Source of the DNA: Hymenobacter negativus | GTDB lineage: Bacteria > Bacteroidota > Bacteroidia > Cytophagales > Hymenobacteraceae | Direction: 5' to 3' | Length of the DNA: 64,000 nt | Assembly (NCBI RefSeq): GCF_017571495.1 | Contig: NZ_JAGETZ010000006.1 | Coordinates: forward strand, 62,001-126,000 | In this document: piece by piece, positions 20,940 through 28,006 of the stretch | How the letters are laid out: each line of letters starts with the position of its first letter | Numbering within the stretch: position 1 is the first letter of the stretch | Notes under the pieces: model-generated | The model's input: the letters and a program-made list of their open reading frames with translations, nothing else | Database searches by the model: none | Told to the model about the DNA's origin: nothing | Translations under genes and position numbers: made by a program

Positions 20940-21707
20940 TTATTCGTACAAATCCTGCGGGTCGGCGGCGGCCAACTCTACCAGGAATTGTGCGATGTTC
21001 GTGGTCACGGCTTCGAGAAAGGCAGCGCCTTTTGCGGCCGTGGCAGCGGCAGGGTTGCCCACGCCGGTATCGGCCGAAACCTGGCTCCATTCGCGTTGCG
21101 CCCAGGCCCAGCCCTGGCGCAACGCCGCGATGCGGAATTGCTTGGCCGCCCCGTCGCCGGCTTCGGCCAATGGGCTCACCAGGTGGGGGGTGATGTGCAG
21201 CATGGTGCTGGTTTCCAGCTCGTCGGCATGGTCGCCGGGCGCGTCGAAATACTGATTGCGGTCGGCCGCTTTAAACCAGTTCAGCGTACTTAGGAATACG
21301 TTGGGGAAATCGGCTTGCAGTTCGCGCAGCATCTGGCGGAAGTCATTGCCGCCGTGGCCGTTCAGAATCACCAGCTTCGGGATGCCCTGGCGGGCTAAGG
21401 TGTGCACAATGTCGCCCAGAATAGCCAGCTGCGTGCTCGGGTTCAGGTTCATATCCAGCGTGATATCAAGCTGGCCGGTGTTCACCCCAAACGGGATGCA
21501 GGGCAGCACCACCACTTTTGCGCCCTTCTCCCACGCCTTGCGCGCGGCCTCCGCCGCCACGTAATCGGCCTGGATGTTATCGGTAGCGTAGGGCAGGTGG
21601 TAGTTGTGCGCCTCGGTGGCACCCCAGGGCAGGACCACTACTTCATAGTAGTGCTCCTGCACAGTTTTCCAGGTGGTTTCAGCGAGAATGTAGGGACGCG
21701 GGGCCAT
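20940..21707 (-). CDS. creatininase family amidohydrolase
   Basis: A 255-residue protein of the creatininase/FAPy-hydrolase fold. LPWGATEAHNYHLPYATDN carries the Glu-x-His, His and Asp metal ligands, GVNTGQLDITLDMN lies in the active-site loop, LVILNGHGGNDF is the NGHGGN signature, and GDHADELETSTML provides the His-Ala...Glu ligand. Related enzymes hydrolyse creatinine, formamidopyrimidine or mycofactocin precursors, so creatinine itself is not implied. Cytoplasmic. Divergent from the TetR gene with a 117-bp shared upstream region. Confidence 0.88.
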   Translation of the reverse strand: MAPRPYILAETTWKTVQEHYYEVVVLPWGATEAHNYHLPYATDNIQADYVAAEAARKAWEKGAKVVVLPCIPFGVNTGQLDITLDMNLNPSTQLAILGDIVHTLARQGIPKLVILNGHGGNDFRQMLRELQADFPNVFLSTLNWFKAADRNQYFDAPGDHADELETSTMLHITPHLVSPLAEAGDGAAKQFRIAALRQGWAWAQREWSQVSADTGVGNPAAATAAKGAAFLEAVTTNIAQFLVELAAADPQDLYE

Positions 21708-21795
21708 TAGGGGAGGGAGAATGATGACGTAAGAACGAAGTTATCGGTTGTGGTGCAGCTCGTGTCGGCTAAGCGCAGATTATGTTAAAAATAAT

Positions 21796-21803
21796 TACCT
21801 TTG
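21796..21803 (+). promoter_or_regulatory. -7 box of the TetR gene
   Basis: TACCTTTG is an exact TAnnTTTG match. Its last G is the first base of the operator dyad, so a repressor bound there would block the promoter. No -33 TTG at the expected spacing. Confidence 0.55.
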
Positions 21804-21824
21804 AATTAACCAACTGGTTAATTC
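21803..21824. promoter_or_regulatory. operator dyad of the TetR gene
   Basis: GAATTAACCA and TGGTTAATTC are perfect 10-bp arms separated by AC, ending exactly at the ATG at 21825. The same site recurs with one change upstream of the next gene (22442-22459), which suggests the TetR protein binds both and represses itself. Confidence 0.7.
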
Positions 21825-22424
21825 ATGAAAAGCTTGGATGCCTCCACCCGCGACACAATTCTGACTTTAGCCAGCGCTGTGTTCTATCAAAAGGGCTTCA
21901 GTGGGGCTCGAATGCAAGAAATTGCTGACTTGGCCGGCATCAATAAGGCGATGTTGCACTATTATTTCAAGAGCAAGGAGCAGCTGTTCGACATGGTATT
22001 TCAGCAGGCCTTGGGGCAGTTTCTGGGCGGCATCGCGCAGGTGCTGAGTGGCACGGCCCCGCTACAAACCAAAATTGAGCAGTACGTGGCCTACACTACT
22101 ACGGCCCTGATGGAAACGCCGGCCCTCGCCGCCTTTATCATGCACGAGTTGCAACAGCATCCCGAGCGCCTCAGCGCCCAGTTCAGCGACCGCCGCATTA
22201 TCGACCTGACCAACTTTCGGCAGCAGCTGGCTGCCACCAAGCCGCAGTATCAGGAGCCTAATGCGGCCGAGCATTTTTTTGCCAACATGGTGTCTCTGTG
22301 TGTGTATCCTGTGCTGGCCCAGCCCCTACTCAGCCCCCTCATGCACAAGAATGAGGCAAAATACCGTGCTTTTCTCCGTGAGCGTACCTCTCACATCACG
22401 CAGCTGCTGCTAAGGCAGCTGTGA
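21825..22424 (+). CDS. TetR/AcrR-family repressor
   Basis: A 199-residue regulator. The HTH spans residues about 8-52: RDTILTLASAVFYQKGFSGA then RMQEIADLAGINKAMLHYYF with the usual KSKEQLFDMVF helix after it. The helical remainder is the ligand-binding and dimer domain. The ATG at 21825 directly abuts a perfect operator dyad, leaving no room for a ribosome-binding site, which is normal in this phylum. The HXXEE gene follows 47 bp downstream and carries the same operator, so regulator and target form a self-contained unit. The ligand is unknown. Confidence 0.9.
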   Translation: MKSLDASTRDTILTLASAVFYQKGFSGARMQEIADLAGINKAMLHYYFKSKEQLFDMVFQQALGQFLGGIAQVLSGTAPLQTKIEQYVAYTTTALMETPALAAFIMHELQQHPERLSAQFSDRRIIDLTNFRQQLAATKPQYQEPNAAEHFFANMVSLCVYPVLAQPLLSPLMHKNEAKYRAFLRERTSHITQLLLRQL

Positions 22425-22441
22425 GTTTTTTTTACTCGTTC

Positions 22442-22459
22442 ATTAACCAACTGGTTAGT
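22442..22459. promoter_or_regulatory. second TetR operator, upstream of the HXXEE gene
   Basis: ATTAACCA-AC-TGGTTAGT repeats the 21803-21824 dyad with one mismatch in the outer arm. It lies 12 bp upstream of the ATG at 22472, overlapping a possible promoter. Confidence 0.65.
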
Positions 22460-22471
22460 TTAAATTCACTC

Positions 22472-23137
22472 ATGATACATTCAACCAATTTTACCCAACG
22501 GGCTAGCTTTGGCGGCGCGCTGGTTTTTCTGGTCGTGGCAATGGCCGCTGGCTACTATAATATCGGCTTGCCACCAGTAGTAATTGTGGGTGGCTCGGGC
22601 ACGGTAGCACTCCTGCTGTGGTACAGAACCAACCTGAGCCGTCCCACCGACCCCGCGCTCATTCTGCCGCTTTTCCTGCTGACGGTAGCGGCCCTGGAAA
22701 TTCACATGACGGAGGAGTACCTGACCGGCTTTGGCCCGGCGATGAGCCGGCTGTTCGACATCAGCTGGACGGAGCGGGGCTTCCTGCTGGTGTTCGCCTT
22801 TTTTGGTCCCGTGCTGTATACGCTCACAGCGTTGGGACTGTACTATCGCGTGCCCATCGCAGGCTTTATGGCTTGGTTCATTTTCATTGGGCCGGGCGTG
22901 GCCGAATTCACGCACTTTATTTTTTCGGCCCTAAAACCGGCTATTCATCCCGAACTGACCCACACAATTTCGGCCGTGGTAAGCAACGGGCATTTTGTGG
23001 CTAACATGCCGAACTATTATTTCGGCACTACCGGCCATTACTACTTTCCCGGCATGTGGACGGCCGCGCTGCCCATGCTGCCGGGCATTTATGCCATCGT
23101 GCGGCTATTGCGAGTGCACCGCCAAGGGACGCTTTAG
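22472..23137 (+). CDS. HXXEE-domain membrane protein
   Basis: A 221-residue integral membrane protein with about six hydrophobic helices. The ATG at 22472 is chosen because it lies just after the operator and before the first helix (ASFGGALVFLVVAMAAGYY). The family motif H-x-x-E-E is present as LEIHMTEEYLTGFGPAM, with a later His/Glu-containing helix GPGVAEFTHFIF and HFVANMPNYYFGTTGHYYFPG, residues that may bind a metal or form a catalytic site. The family function is unknown. Such genes often sit next to TetR regulators. Ends 2 bp from the convergent GNAT gene. Confidence 0.75.
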   Translation: MIHSTNFTQRASFGGALVFLVVAMAAGYYNIGLPPVVIVGGSGTVALLLWYRTNLSRPTDPALILPLFLLTVAALEIHMTEEYLTGFGPAMSRLFDISWTERGFLLVFAFFGPVLYTLTALGLYYRVPIAGFMAWFIFIGPGVAEFTHFIFSALKPAIHPELTHTISAVVSNGHFVANMPNYYFGTTGHYYFPGMWTAALPMLPGIYAIVRLLRVHRQGTL

Positions 23138-23139
23138 CA

Positions 23140-23685
23140 CTATTGTACGAGACGCTCCAATAGCACGATTGGCGCATCGTGGTAGGTGGAGCGAGCGTAT
23201 TCGTGGTAGCCGAATTTGGCCGCTACGCGTAGCGAGGGCTCATTTTCGGGGTGAATGATGCACACCGTCCGCACCGGTCCGAAGTGCTGCGCGCCCCATT
23301 CCAAGGCAGCGGTCACGCCCTCGGTGGCATAGCCCAGTCCGTGGATGGCGGGGTCAAGCACCCAGCCAATTTCGGGTGCGTCGCCCAGCGGCGGGTCAAT
23401 GTCGCGCTTCAGGTTCAGAAAGCCGATGCCGCCCACAAAGCGGCCACTGGCTTTTTCCTCCACAGCCCAGAAGCCATAGCCCATCACCGCCCAATGGCCA
23501 GCGCTGCGCAGCAGCAGCTTCCATACTTCCTCCGCTGGCATGGGCTCCGGGGTAAAGTAGCGGTGGTAATCAATGTTCCGGCTCATGGCAAACCAGGCAT
23601 CGAAGTCATCGGCGCGAAAGCCGCGCAGGCGTAGGCGGCTGGTTTCCAGTATGGGGGCTAGTTGGATAGGAGGAGTGGTGGACAT
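23140..23685 (-). CDS. GNAT N-acetyltransferase (RimJ/RimL type)
   Basis: A 181-residue acetyltransferase from the ATG at 23685. ILETSRLRLRGFRADDFDAW is the standard RimJ/RimL start. FVGGIGFLNLKR is followed by EIGWVLDPAIHGLGYATEGV, the acetyl-CoA pyrophosphate loop (Q/R-x-x-G-x-G/A equivalent GLGYA), then VRTVCIIHPENEPSLRVAAK with the Asn/Ser-containing motif B. It probably acetylates an N-terminal or small-molecule amine. No operon partner; a terminator hairpin lies upstream at 23798-23832. Confidence 0.85.
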   Translation of the reverse strand: MSTTPPIQLAPILETSRLRLRGFRADDFDAWFAMSRNIDYHRYFTPEPMPAEEVWKLLLRSAGHWAVMGYGFWAVEEKASGRFVGGIGFLNLKRDIDPPLGDAPEIGWVLDPAIHGLGYATEGVTAALEWGAQHFGPVRTVCIIHPENEPSLRVAAKFGYHEYARSTYHDAPIVLLERLVQ

Positions 23686-23797
23686 TGCAGAAGGAAAAAG
23701 TGCGGGCAAACCAGGGCGGCTCAGAACAGGCTGCGTTCCGGCCGGTCCCGTGTTTCGGAGCGCAACTTACGGTTATTTACCACAGCACCGGAACGCC

Positions 23798-23832
23798 AAC
23801 GGGCCCCGACGCTGCTTGCGCCGGGGCCCGTT
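23798..23832 (-). terminator. terminator of the TPM gene
   Basis: AACGGGCCCCG at 23798-23808 pairs exactly with CGGGGCCCGTT at 23822-23832, with Ts following on the plus strand and AAAC-type sequence on the other. It lies 36 bp past the TPM stop at 23868. Confidence 0.7.
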
Positions 23833-23867
23833 TCATAGTAGCTGCTGCCAGCTGGCAGGCCATTGCT

Positions 23868-25121
23868 CTACCAGGAACCGCTGTTGTCGTTGCTGCTGTC
23901 GAAGCCTCCGCCGCCGGTGTCGCCGGACGACGGGTCGTCGTAGGAAGAATTATCGTCCGACGAGAAGTAGTCCGACGAGTTATCTGAGGCCGTATTAGCG
24001 TCGGAAAAATAGTCGGGGGAGGTATTTTCAGTCGTGCCGCCGTCGCGTGAAGAAAAGTAGTCGCCGGCCGCACCCGTGCCAGCAGCACCCGCTACCCCAG
24101 CCGCGCCAGTGTTGAAATTGCTGTTGTCATAATTCGACATGTTCTGACCCGATGTATCGTGCCCCGATGCCATGCGGTTGCCGATATAGGCACCGGCCGC
24201 TGCTGCCGCACCAGTAGCCAGCATACCGCCGATGCCGGAGCCGCTGCTTTGCATTGGCATCTGGCCATAGCCGGCAGGGCCGTAGTTGCCGGGGGCCTGG
24301 CCGTAACCGCCACCAGCCGGACCGCTAGGCCGATTAGGGTAGAAGTTAGGCGTGCCATTCTGCGGGGCGCTGCCCGCCGCGCTACGATTGCGGAACATGC
24401 GGATGATAAACCACAGGATACCGCCAATCACAAGCGCGCCAATTAGCAGCGTGCCCATGCCCGGGCCCGATGGCGCCGACTCAATGGGCGTCGTGACGGG
24501 CTCGTTGGAGGTTGGGTACTGGGTATTCTGCGACAGGTTCGACGATGCCGATGATTCCGTCGTGCTCATGCCGTCCGTTGCGCCGGGCGTGGCAACGTCG
24601 TTGCTAGCGGCTGCCTGGTTCTTCGCTGTATTGGGGTTAGCCGTGGCCATCAGCGTATTCAGGCCGGTGCGTAGACCGGCGAAATAGTTGCCCTGCTTGA
24701 AGCCGGGCGTCATTTCATTGATGACGCGGCTTGTCACAGCTGGCGTGATGACGCTCTCCAACCCACTGCCGGGCTGGATGGTCACCTTGCGCTCCTGCTG
24801 GCTCACCAGCACCACAATACCGTTGTTTTTGTCGCGCTGCCCCACGCCCCAGGCGTTGCCCAAGGCCCGGCCGTAATCGGACACGGTGCGGCCGCCCAGC
24901 GAGGGTACGGTCACGACCACCACTTGCGTCCCAGTGTTGTCGGCGTAGCGGCGCAGGCCGTTTTCCAGCTTCTTAGCGTCGGCCGGCTGCATCAGCTGGG
25001 CCTGGTCATTGACGAAGCGGAAGGGGTTGGGCCGGGGTGGCAAGCCGTCGGTCTGGGCCAGCACAGGCCGCGCCAGCCCAGCCGAGAGAAATAGAAAAGC
25101 GAAAAGCAGGAAACGATGCAT
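23868..25121 (-). CDS. TPM-domain protein (YgcG/TLP18.3 family), exported and membrane-anchored
   Basis: A 417-residue protein. A signal peptide (FLLFAFLFLSAGLARPVLA, residues 4-22) is followed by a TPM domain at about 30-160: VNDQAQLMQPADAKKLENGL, GTQVVVVTVPSLGG and DKNNGIVVLVSQQERKVTIQ, as in the TLP18.3/Psb32/MOLO-1 fold. A Ser/Asn linker leads to one transmembrane helix (TLLIGALVIGGILWFIIRMF), then a long Gly/Asn/Ser/Tyr-rich low-complexity tail with repeated DYFSS/DNSS units ending GGGGFDSSNDNSGSW. Plant homologs aid photosystem II repair; bacterial function is unknown. The tail resembles the Gly/Ser-rich ends of YgcG proteins. Confidence 0.8.
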   Translation of the reverse strand: MHRFLLFAFLFLSAGLARPVLAQTDGLPPRPNPFRFVNDQAQLMQPADAKKLENGLRRYADNTGTQVVVVTVPSLGGRTVSDYGRALGNAWGVGQRDKNNGIVVLVSQQERKVTIQPGSGLESVITPAVTSRVINEMTPGFKQGNYFAGLRTGLNTLMATANPNTAKNQAAASNDVATPGATDGMSTTESSASSNLSQNTQYPTSNEPVTTPIESAPSGPGMGTLLIGALVIGGILWFIIRMFRNRSAAGSAPQNGTPNFYPNRPSGPAGGGYGQAPGNYGPAGYGQMPMQSSGSGIGGMLATGAAAAAGAYIGNRMASGHDTSGQNMSNYDNSNFNTGAAGVAGAAGTGAAGDYFSSRDGGTTENTSPDYFSDANTASDNSSDYFSSDDNSSYDDPSSGDTGGGGFDSSNDNSGSW

Positions 25122-25178
25122 AGCTCAGCGGATGAAGTGGAAAGCCTTTGATGCGCCTTCTACGTCATCCGCTGCTAA

Positions 25179-25817
25179 TTAGCTGCCCGTAGAGGCCACC
25201 CGCACTTTCAGTACCAGCTTCTTGTCCTTGTCGAAGCCGTCGGCTTTGATGTTGGGCCGGTGCACATCGCTTGGGAAGAAAACGTAAATAGTGCCGGGCT
25301 TGGCTTCGTAAAGCGTGCCTTCGGCGCTGTAATTGGCCACGTCACGGGTCTCATCGTAAGGCTTAGTCACAGTGGCTTTGTCGATGGGCACCACCCCAAT
25401 TTTCTCGGCTCCCTGCACCACGTACTGCATGTCGATGAACTTGCGGTGCGATTCCCAGTTGGTTTTATCGTAGTCTTTGGTAGGGTTTTCGGTCACGGCA
25501 GCGGTTACGTTATCACCGTCTACCGGGTACTTGCCGGGCGTGAGCTGGTCGAGGTTGGTATCGCGGAAGTAGGCGAAAGCCTTATCCCAGACGGCCTTGT
25601 TGGCATTATACTGCTTGGCAAACTCGACTTTGTCAATCGACTCCTGCACATTCAGCTTCAAGCCATTGGCCCAAACGCGGCTCTTGAACCACTTTTCGGC
25701 CTTTTTTTTGGTCCAGGTCTCGGTGGTAGCAGCAGGAGTGGTTTGGGCGCGGGCCGTGAAGCCAAGCGCCGCCACACCAAGCAGCAGCAGGCCGGTTTTC
25801 AGCAAGGGATTTTTCAT
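25179..25817 (-). CDS. exported YhcH/YjgK/YiaL (DUF386) family protein
   Basis: A 212-residue protein from the ATG at 25817 with a signal peptide (LKTGLLLLGVAALGFTARA). The rest is the DUF386 beta-sandwich: KFIDMQYVVQGAEKIGV (the H/D metal region), then DVANYSAEGTLYEAKPGTIY and VFFPSDVHRPNIK, whose His-Arg-Pro matches the conserved metal-ligand motif of YhcH/EbgC. Family members are linked to sialic acid or galactoside metabolism as anomerase-like proteins, normally cytoplasmic; export here is unusual but common in Bacteroidota. Next to the TPM gene on the same strand (57-bp gap), with no clear pathway link. Confidence 0.8.
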   Translation of the reverse strand: MKNPLLKTGLLLLGVAALGFTARAQTTPAATTETWTKKKAEKWFKSRVWANGLKLNVQESIDKVEFAKQYNANKAVWDKAFAYFRDTNLDQLTPGKYPVDGDNVTAAVTENPTKDYDKTNWESHRKFIDMQYVVQGAEKIGVVPIDKATVTKPYDETRDVANYSAEGTLYEAKPGTIYVFFPSDVHRPNIKADGFDKDKKLVLKVRVASTGS

Positions 25818-25925
25818 GTTTGAAAAGAGAGAAAGCGTCATTGAACGCGGTGAAGATACCGCGTGCTGGCAGCTTCCGTGCCAGTTAGGCTGCGGCTAGA
25901 GCTGCAACCTGGGTGGCAGGGCGTA

Positions 25926-26474
25926 CTACGCCGCGGCCGGCTCCACGGCCCGCTCGAAACGCTGGCGGCCGTCCGCCTCGGGAGCATCAGCCGGCGCGAA
26001 GCCGTTGCGTAGCAGCACCTGCTGCGCGGCTGGCTCATCAGCTGGAATATGCGCTACCAGCCGGCGCACCATGCCCGTGGCAGCTGCTTGCTGCACCAGT
26101 CCCGCTACCAGTTCCGTGCCCAAGCCCTGGCTGCGCCAGTCCGAGGCAATGGCGTAGTCGATTTCGGCTGTGCCGGTGGCATCGGGCGGGCCCAGGAAGC
26201 CACCCATGCCCACGAGGGTGCGTGGAGCGGCATCGTCGGCTTTGCGTAGGGCATACCAGCCATACCAGCCGGCAGCATCACGGCCGCCGGCCGTGAGCTG
26301 CGCCAGCGCATTCTCCTGAATGGCGCGCTCGTAGGTGCTGGGCGGCCAGTTATCTGGTAGGGCGGCCCCCAGCAACACCGGGAAATAATGGGGCTTGTGC
26401 AGCTCGGCCGTGAGCAGGGCGCGGCTGGCCGACAGAATGGTGAGGTGGGGCGTTTGGGTGATAAGCGGAATCAT
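25926..26474 (-). CDS. GNAT N-acetyltransferase
   Basis: A 182-residue acetyltransferase starting at the ATG 26472-26474. TLVGMGGFLGPPDATGTAEI followed by DYAIASDWRSQGLGTELVAG shows the acetyl-CoA-binding R/Q-x-x-G-x-G/A loop (RSQGLGT), and RRLVAHIPADEPAAQQVLLR then NGFAP is motif B with the terminal G-F. Substrate not predictable. The upstream 26475-26560 gap separates it from the divergent aromatic operon. Confidence 0.83.
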   Translation of the reverse strand: MIPLITQTPHLTILSASRALLTAELHKPHYFPVLLGAALPDNWPPSTYERAIQENALAQLTAGGRDAAGWYGWYALRKADDAAPRTLVGMGGFLGPPDATGTAEIDYAIASDWRSQGLGTELVAGLVQQAAATGMVRRLVAHIPADEPAAQQVLLRNGFAPADAPEADGRQRFERAVEPAAA

Positions 26475-26560
26475 AGTGGAATTAAATTATACGAAGCGGC
26501 GGCGCGGCCGGCGGCATTGATTACGGACCAACAATGAAGACGAACAAATTGTCCGAAAAT

Positions 26561-26590
26561 TTGCTTTTCTCGCAGCGCTGCCTACCTTGC
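26561..26590 (+). promoter_or_regulatory. promoter of the aromatic leader/operon
   Basis: TTG at 26561-26563 and TACCTTGC at 26583-26590 are separated by exactly 19 bp. The -7 box is one T short of TAnnTTTG. Transcription would start near 26597, about 14 nt before the first leader peptide. Confidence 0.5.
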
Positions 26591-26610
26591 AGCCGCAAAC
26601 ATCGCAACTC

Positions 26611-26664
26611 ATGCTCCAGACGCGCTACTTTTTTGGCTTTTATTACTTCTACGCCACCGCGTAG
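26611..26664 (+). CDS. aromatic operon leader peptide 1
   Basis: The 17-residue ORF MLQTRYFFGFYYFYATA has four Phe and four Tyr within nine codons (TAC TTT TTT GGC TTT TAT TAC TTC TAC) and ends with TAG at 26662-26664. This density, its place just after a promoter and just before a terminator, and the downstream Phe/Tyr biosynthetic genes mark it as an attenuator peptide. Ribosomes would stall here when charged tRNA-Phe or tRNA-Tyr is scarce. The stop codon overlaps the left arm of the antiterminator (26663-26674), so a ribosome that reaches the stop masks that arm. I do not know of a named homolog. Confidence 0.8.
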   Translation: MLQTRYFFGFYYFYATA

Positions 26665-26717
26665 AACGAGCCGCCGTTTGTAGCTAGCCCTCAAGCATCT
26701 CCAGCGCCGCTCGTTCT
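26663..26717 (+). promoter_or_regulatory. antiterminator of attenuator 1
   Basis: 26663-26671 (AGAACGAGC) pairs with 26709-26717, and two more pairs (26673-26674 with 26706-26707) extend it past a C-C mismatch. This uses bases 26706-26708 that form the left arm of the terminator, so the two structures exclude each other. Confidence 0.6.
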
Positions 26718-26734
26718 TCGGGAGGCGCTTTTTT
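26703..26734 (+). terminator. attenuator terminator 1
   Basis: AGCGCC (26703-26708) pairs with GGCGCT (26724-26729); after a G-A mismatch four further pairs close a TTCTT loop. The run of six Ts is 26729-26734. Classic intrinsic terminator in the leader of the aromatic operon. Confidence 0.75.
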
Positions 26735-26753
26735 AATGCCTATTTTTCCGCTC

Positions 26754-26909
26754 ATGCAGTCCCTGCAAGCCTTCTTCTTTAGCTATTGCTGCTACTTCTT
26801 TTATCCGAAGAAGCCGGCCCCTTGTTGCCCGTGCCAACCATCGCACGACAATCAACAACCAGGGCCATCGCACAAGCGAGGCCCTTTTTTATTGCGTTCA
26901 GGATGGTAA
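26754..26909 (+). CDS. aromatic operon leader peptide 2
   Basis: An ORF of 51 codons from the ATG at 26754. Residues 7-17 read FFFSYCCYFFY: five Phe and three Tyr in eleven codons. Unlike leader 1 the frame stays open through the second terminator and stops at 26907-26909, 20 bp before the pheA start, with a Pro/Cys/Lys-rich remainder. A ribosome stalled on the Phe/Tyr run would leave 26816-26827 free to form the antiterminator. The long tail could be an accident of the frame or could couple translation to pheA. Coding is inferred from the codon run and the RNA structures. Confidence 0.65.
   Translation: MQSLQAFFFSYCCYFFYPKKPAPCCPCQPSHDNQQPGPSHKRGPFLLRSGW
26816..26866 (+). promoter_or_regulatory. 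antiterminator of attenuator 2
   Basis: GGCCC (26816-26820) pairs with GGGCC (26862-26866) and TTGTTG (26822-26827) pairs with CAACAA (26853-26858), with a small internal loop between. It occupies the left arm of terminator 2, so only one can form. Confidence 0.55.
26861..26890 (+). terminator. attenuator terminator 2
   Basis: AGGGCC (26861-26866) pairs with GGCCCT (26880-26885), a single bulged A follows, then TCG pairs with CGA around a CACAAG loop. Six Ts run 26885-26890. It lies 40 bp before the pheA start. Confidence 0.75.
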
Positions 26910-26929
26910 CAGGGAAAACAGAGACGGTA

Positions 26930-27901
26930 ATGAAAGCCAGCCAACAACCAAGCACCATGCACCAGGCACCAAGAAACGTATCCATCCAGGGTTTTCAGGG
27001 AAGTTTCCACGAAGTAGCGGCCCGTCAGTTCTTCGGGGCTAAGCCCGAGTTGCTGGCTTGCACCACCTTCGCGGCTGTGGTGGCCCATGTAGTAAATGGC
27101 ACAGCTGACGCGGGCCTCATGGCCATGGAAAATTCGCTGGCCGGCAGCATTCTGCCCAACTACCTACTCCTGGAGCGCCATGCTGTCCGTGTGACGGGGG
27201 AGGTGTACCTGCCCATTCACCAGCACCTGATGGGCCTGCCCGGTACCACGCTGGCCGATGTGCAGGCCGTCCACTCCCATCCCATGGCCCTGCGCCAGTG
27301 CGGCGAATTCCTGGACCGCCACCCTCACTGGAAGCTGGTGGAAACCGACGACACCGGCCATAGTGCCCAGCTCCTGGCCGAAACCCGCACGCCCGGCGTG
27401 GCTGTAGTGGCCGGGGCCCAGGCTGCTGCGCAGTTCGGCCTCGAAATCCTCGCCCCCGCCATCCACGACGACCCGCACAACTACACCCGCTTCCTGGTGC
27501 TAGAGCGCGCCGAAACCGCTGAAAGTGACCCGTTGGCAGATAAGGCTTCGCTCTATTTCTGTGCACCGCACGCGCCGGGGAGCCTGGCTGCCGTGCTTGC
27601 TCGTGTGGCGGCACAAGGGCTGAATCTGAGCAAGCTGCAGTCGTGTCCGCGTTCCGGCCATGCTCGTACCCCGGCAGGAGCCTGGCACTACGGATTCCAT
27701 GCCGATGTGGAGTTTGCTGAAATCAGCCAGCTGGAGGCATTGCTGGATGATTTAGCGCCAGTCACGGAGGAGCTGCGGGTGCTGGGGGCGTACCGGCGCG
27801 GCAGCATGGAGGAGGCAATGGGTGCAGAACTGTCATTGCAAGCAGAGCGCAATGGAGCGCAGCAATCCGTCCTCTCGGCGCGACCAACCCTCGAAATGTG
27901 A
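26930..27901 (+). CDS. pheA: prephenate dehydratase
   Basis: A 323-residue monofunctional enzyme converting prephenate to phenylpyruvate. The catalytic domain (residues about 20-195) begins VSIQGFQGSFHEVAARQFF and contains AGLMAMENSLAGSI and HDDPHNYTRFLVLE with the catalytic Thr of the TRF motif. An ACT domain follows (KASLYFCAPHAPGSLAAVLA, about 204-285) that normally binds Phe for feedback inhibition; ESRP appears altered to LSKLQSCPRS. The start is uncertain: ATG 26930 or 26957. The last 22 residues (SLQAERNGAQQSVLSARPTL onward) are encoded by a dispersed inverted repeat (27832-27996). First gene of the aromatic operon, behind two attenuators. Confidence 0.9.
   Translation: MKASQQPSTMHQAPRNVSIQGFQGSFHEVAARQFFGAKPELLACTTFAAVVAHVVNGTADAGLMAMENSLAGSILPNYLLLERHAVRVTGEVYLPIHQHLMGLPGTTLADVQAVHSHPMALRQCGEFLDRHPHWKLVETDDTGHSAQLLAETRTPGVAVVAGAQAAAQFGLEILAPAIHDDPHNYTRFLVLERAETAESDPLADKASLYFCAPHAPGSLAAVLARVAAQGLNLSKLQSCPRSGHARTPAGAWHYGFHADVEFAEISQLEALLDDLAPVTEELRVLGAYRRGSMEEAMGAELSLQAERNGAQQSVLSARPTLEM
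26947..26973. repeat. ACCAAGCACCA-type short repeat, copy i
   Basis: An imperfect tandem of ACCA-AGC/TGC units. Similar runs occur at 29161-29184 (inverted) and 29257-29288. It lies within the N-terminal codons of the prephenate dehydratase as called here. Confidence 0.45.
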
Positions 27902-27996
27902 CCAATCGCTCTGTTTCTTCCAGATTTCAAGTCTCATCATATCACGAAGTGAAGCGCTTTTACAAGGATGGGTTACTTCGCTCCGCTCGCAATGAC
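27832..27996. repeat. family 2 inverted-repeat element, copy a
   Basis: GTCATTGC at 27832-27839 is the exact complement of 27989-27996. The left arm continues as AAGCAGAGCGCAATGGAGCG and CAGCAATCCGTCC; the right as GGATGGGTTACTTCGCTCCG. The 165-bp element fills the pheA-aminotransferase gap and runs 70 bp into the 3' end of pheA. A second copy is at 31404-31576. Confidence 0.75.
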
Positions 27997-28006
27997 AACC
28001 AGCATC

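Noticed and set aside
27832..27996. CRISPR or insertion-sequence origin of the repeats
   Set aside because: No regular spacing, no cas genes and no transposase or target-site duplication were seen; the structure fits small interspersed inverted repeats.
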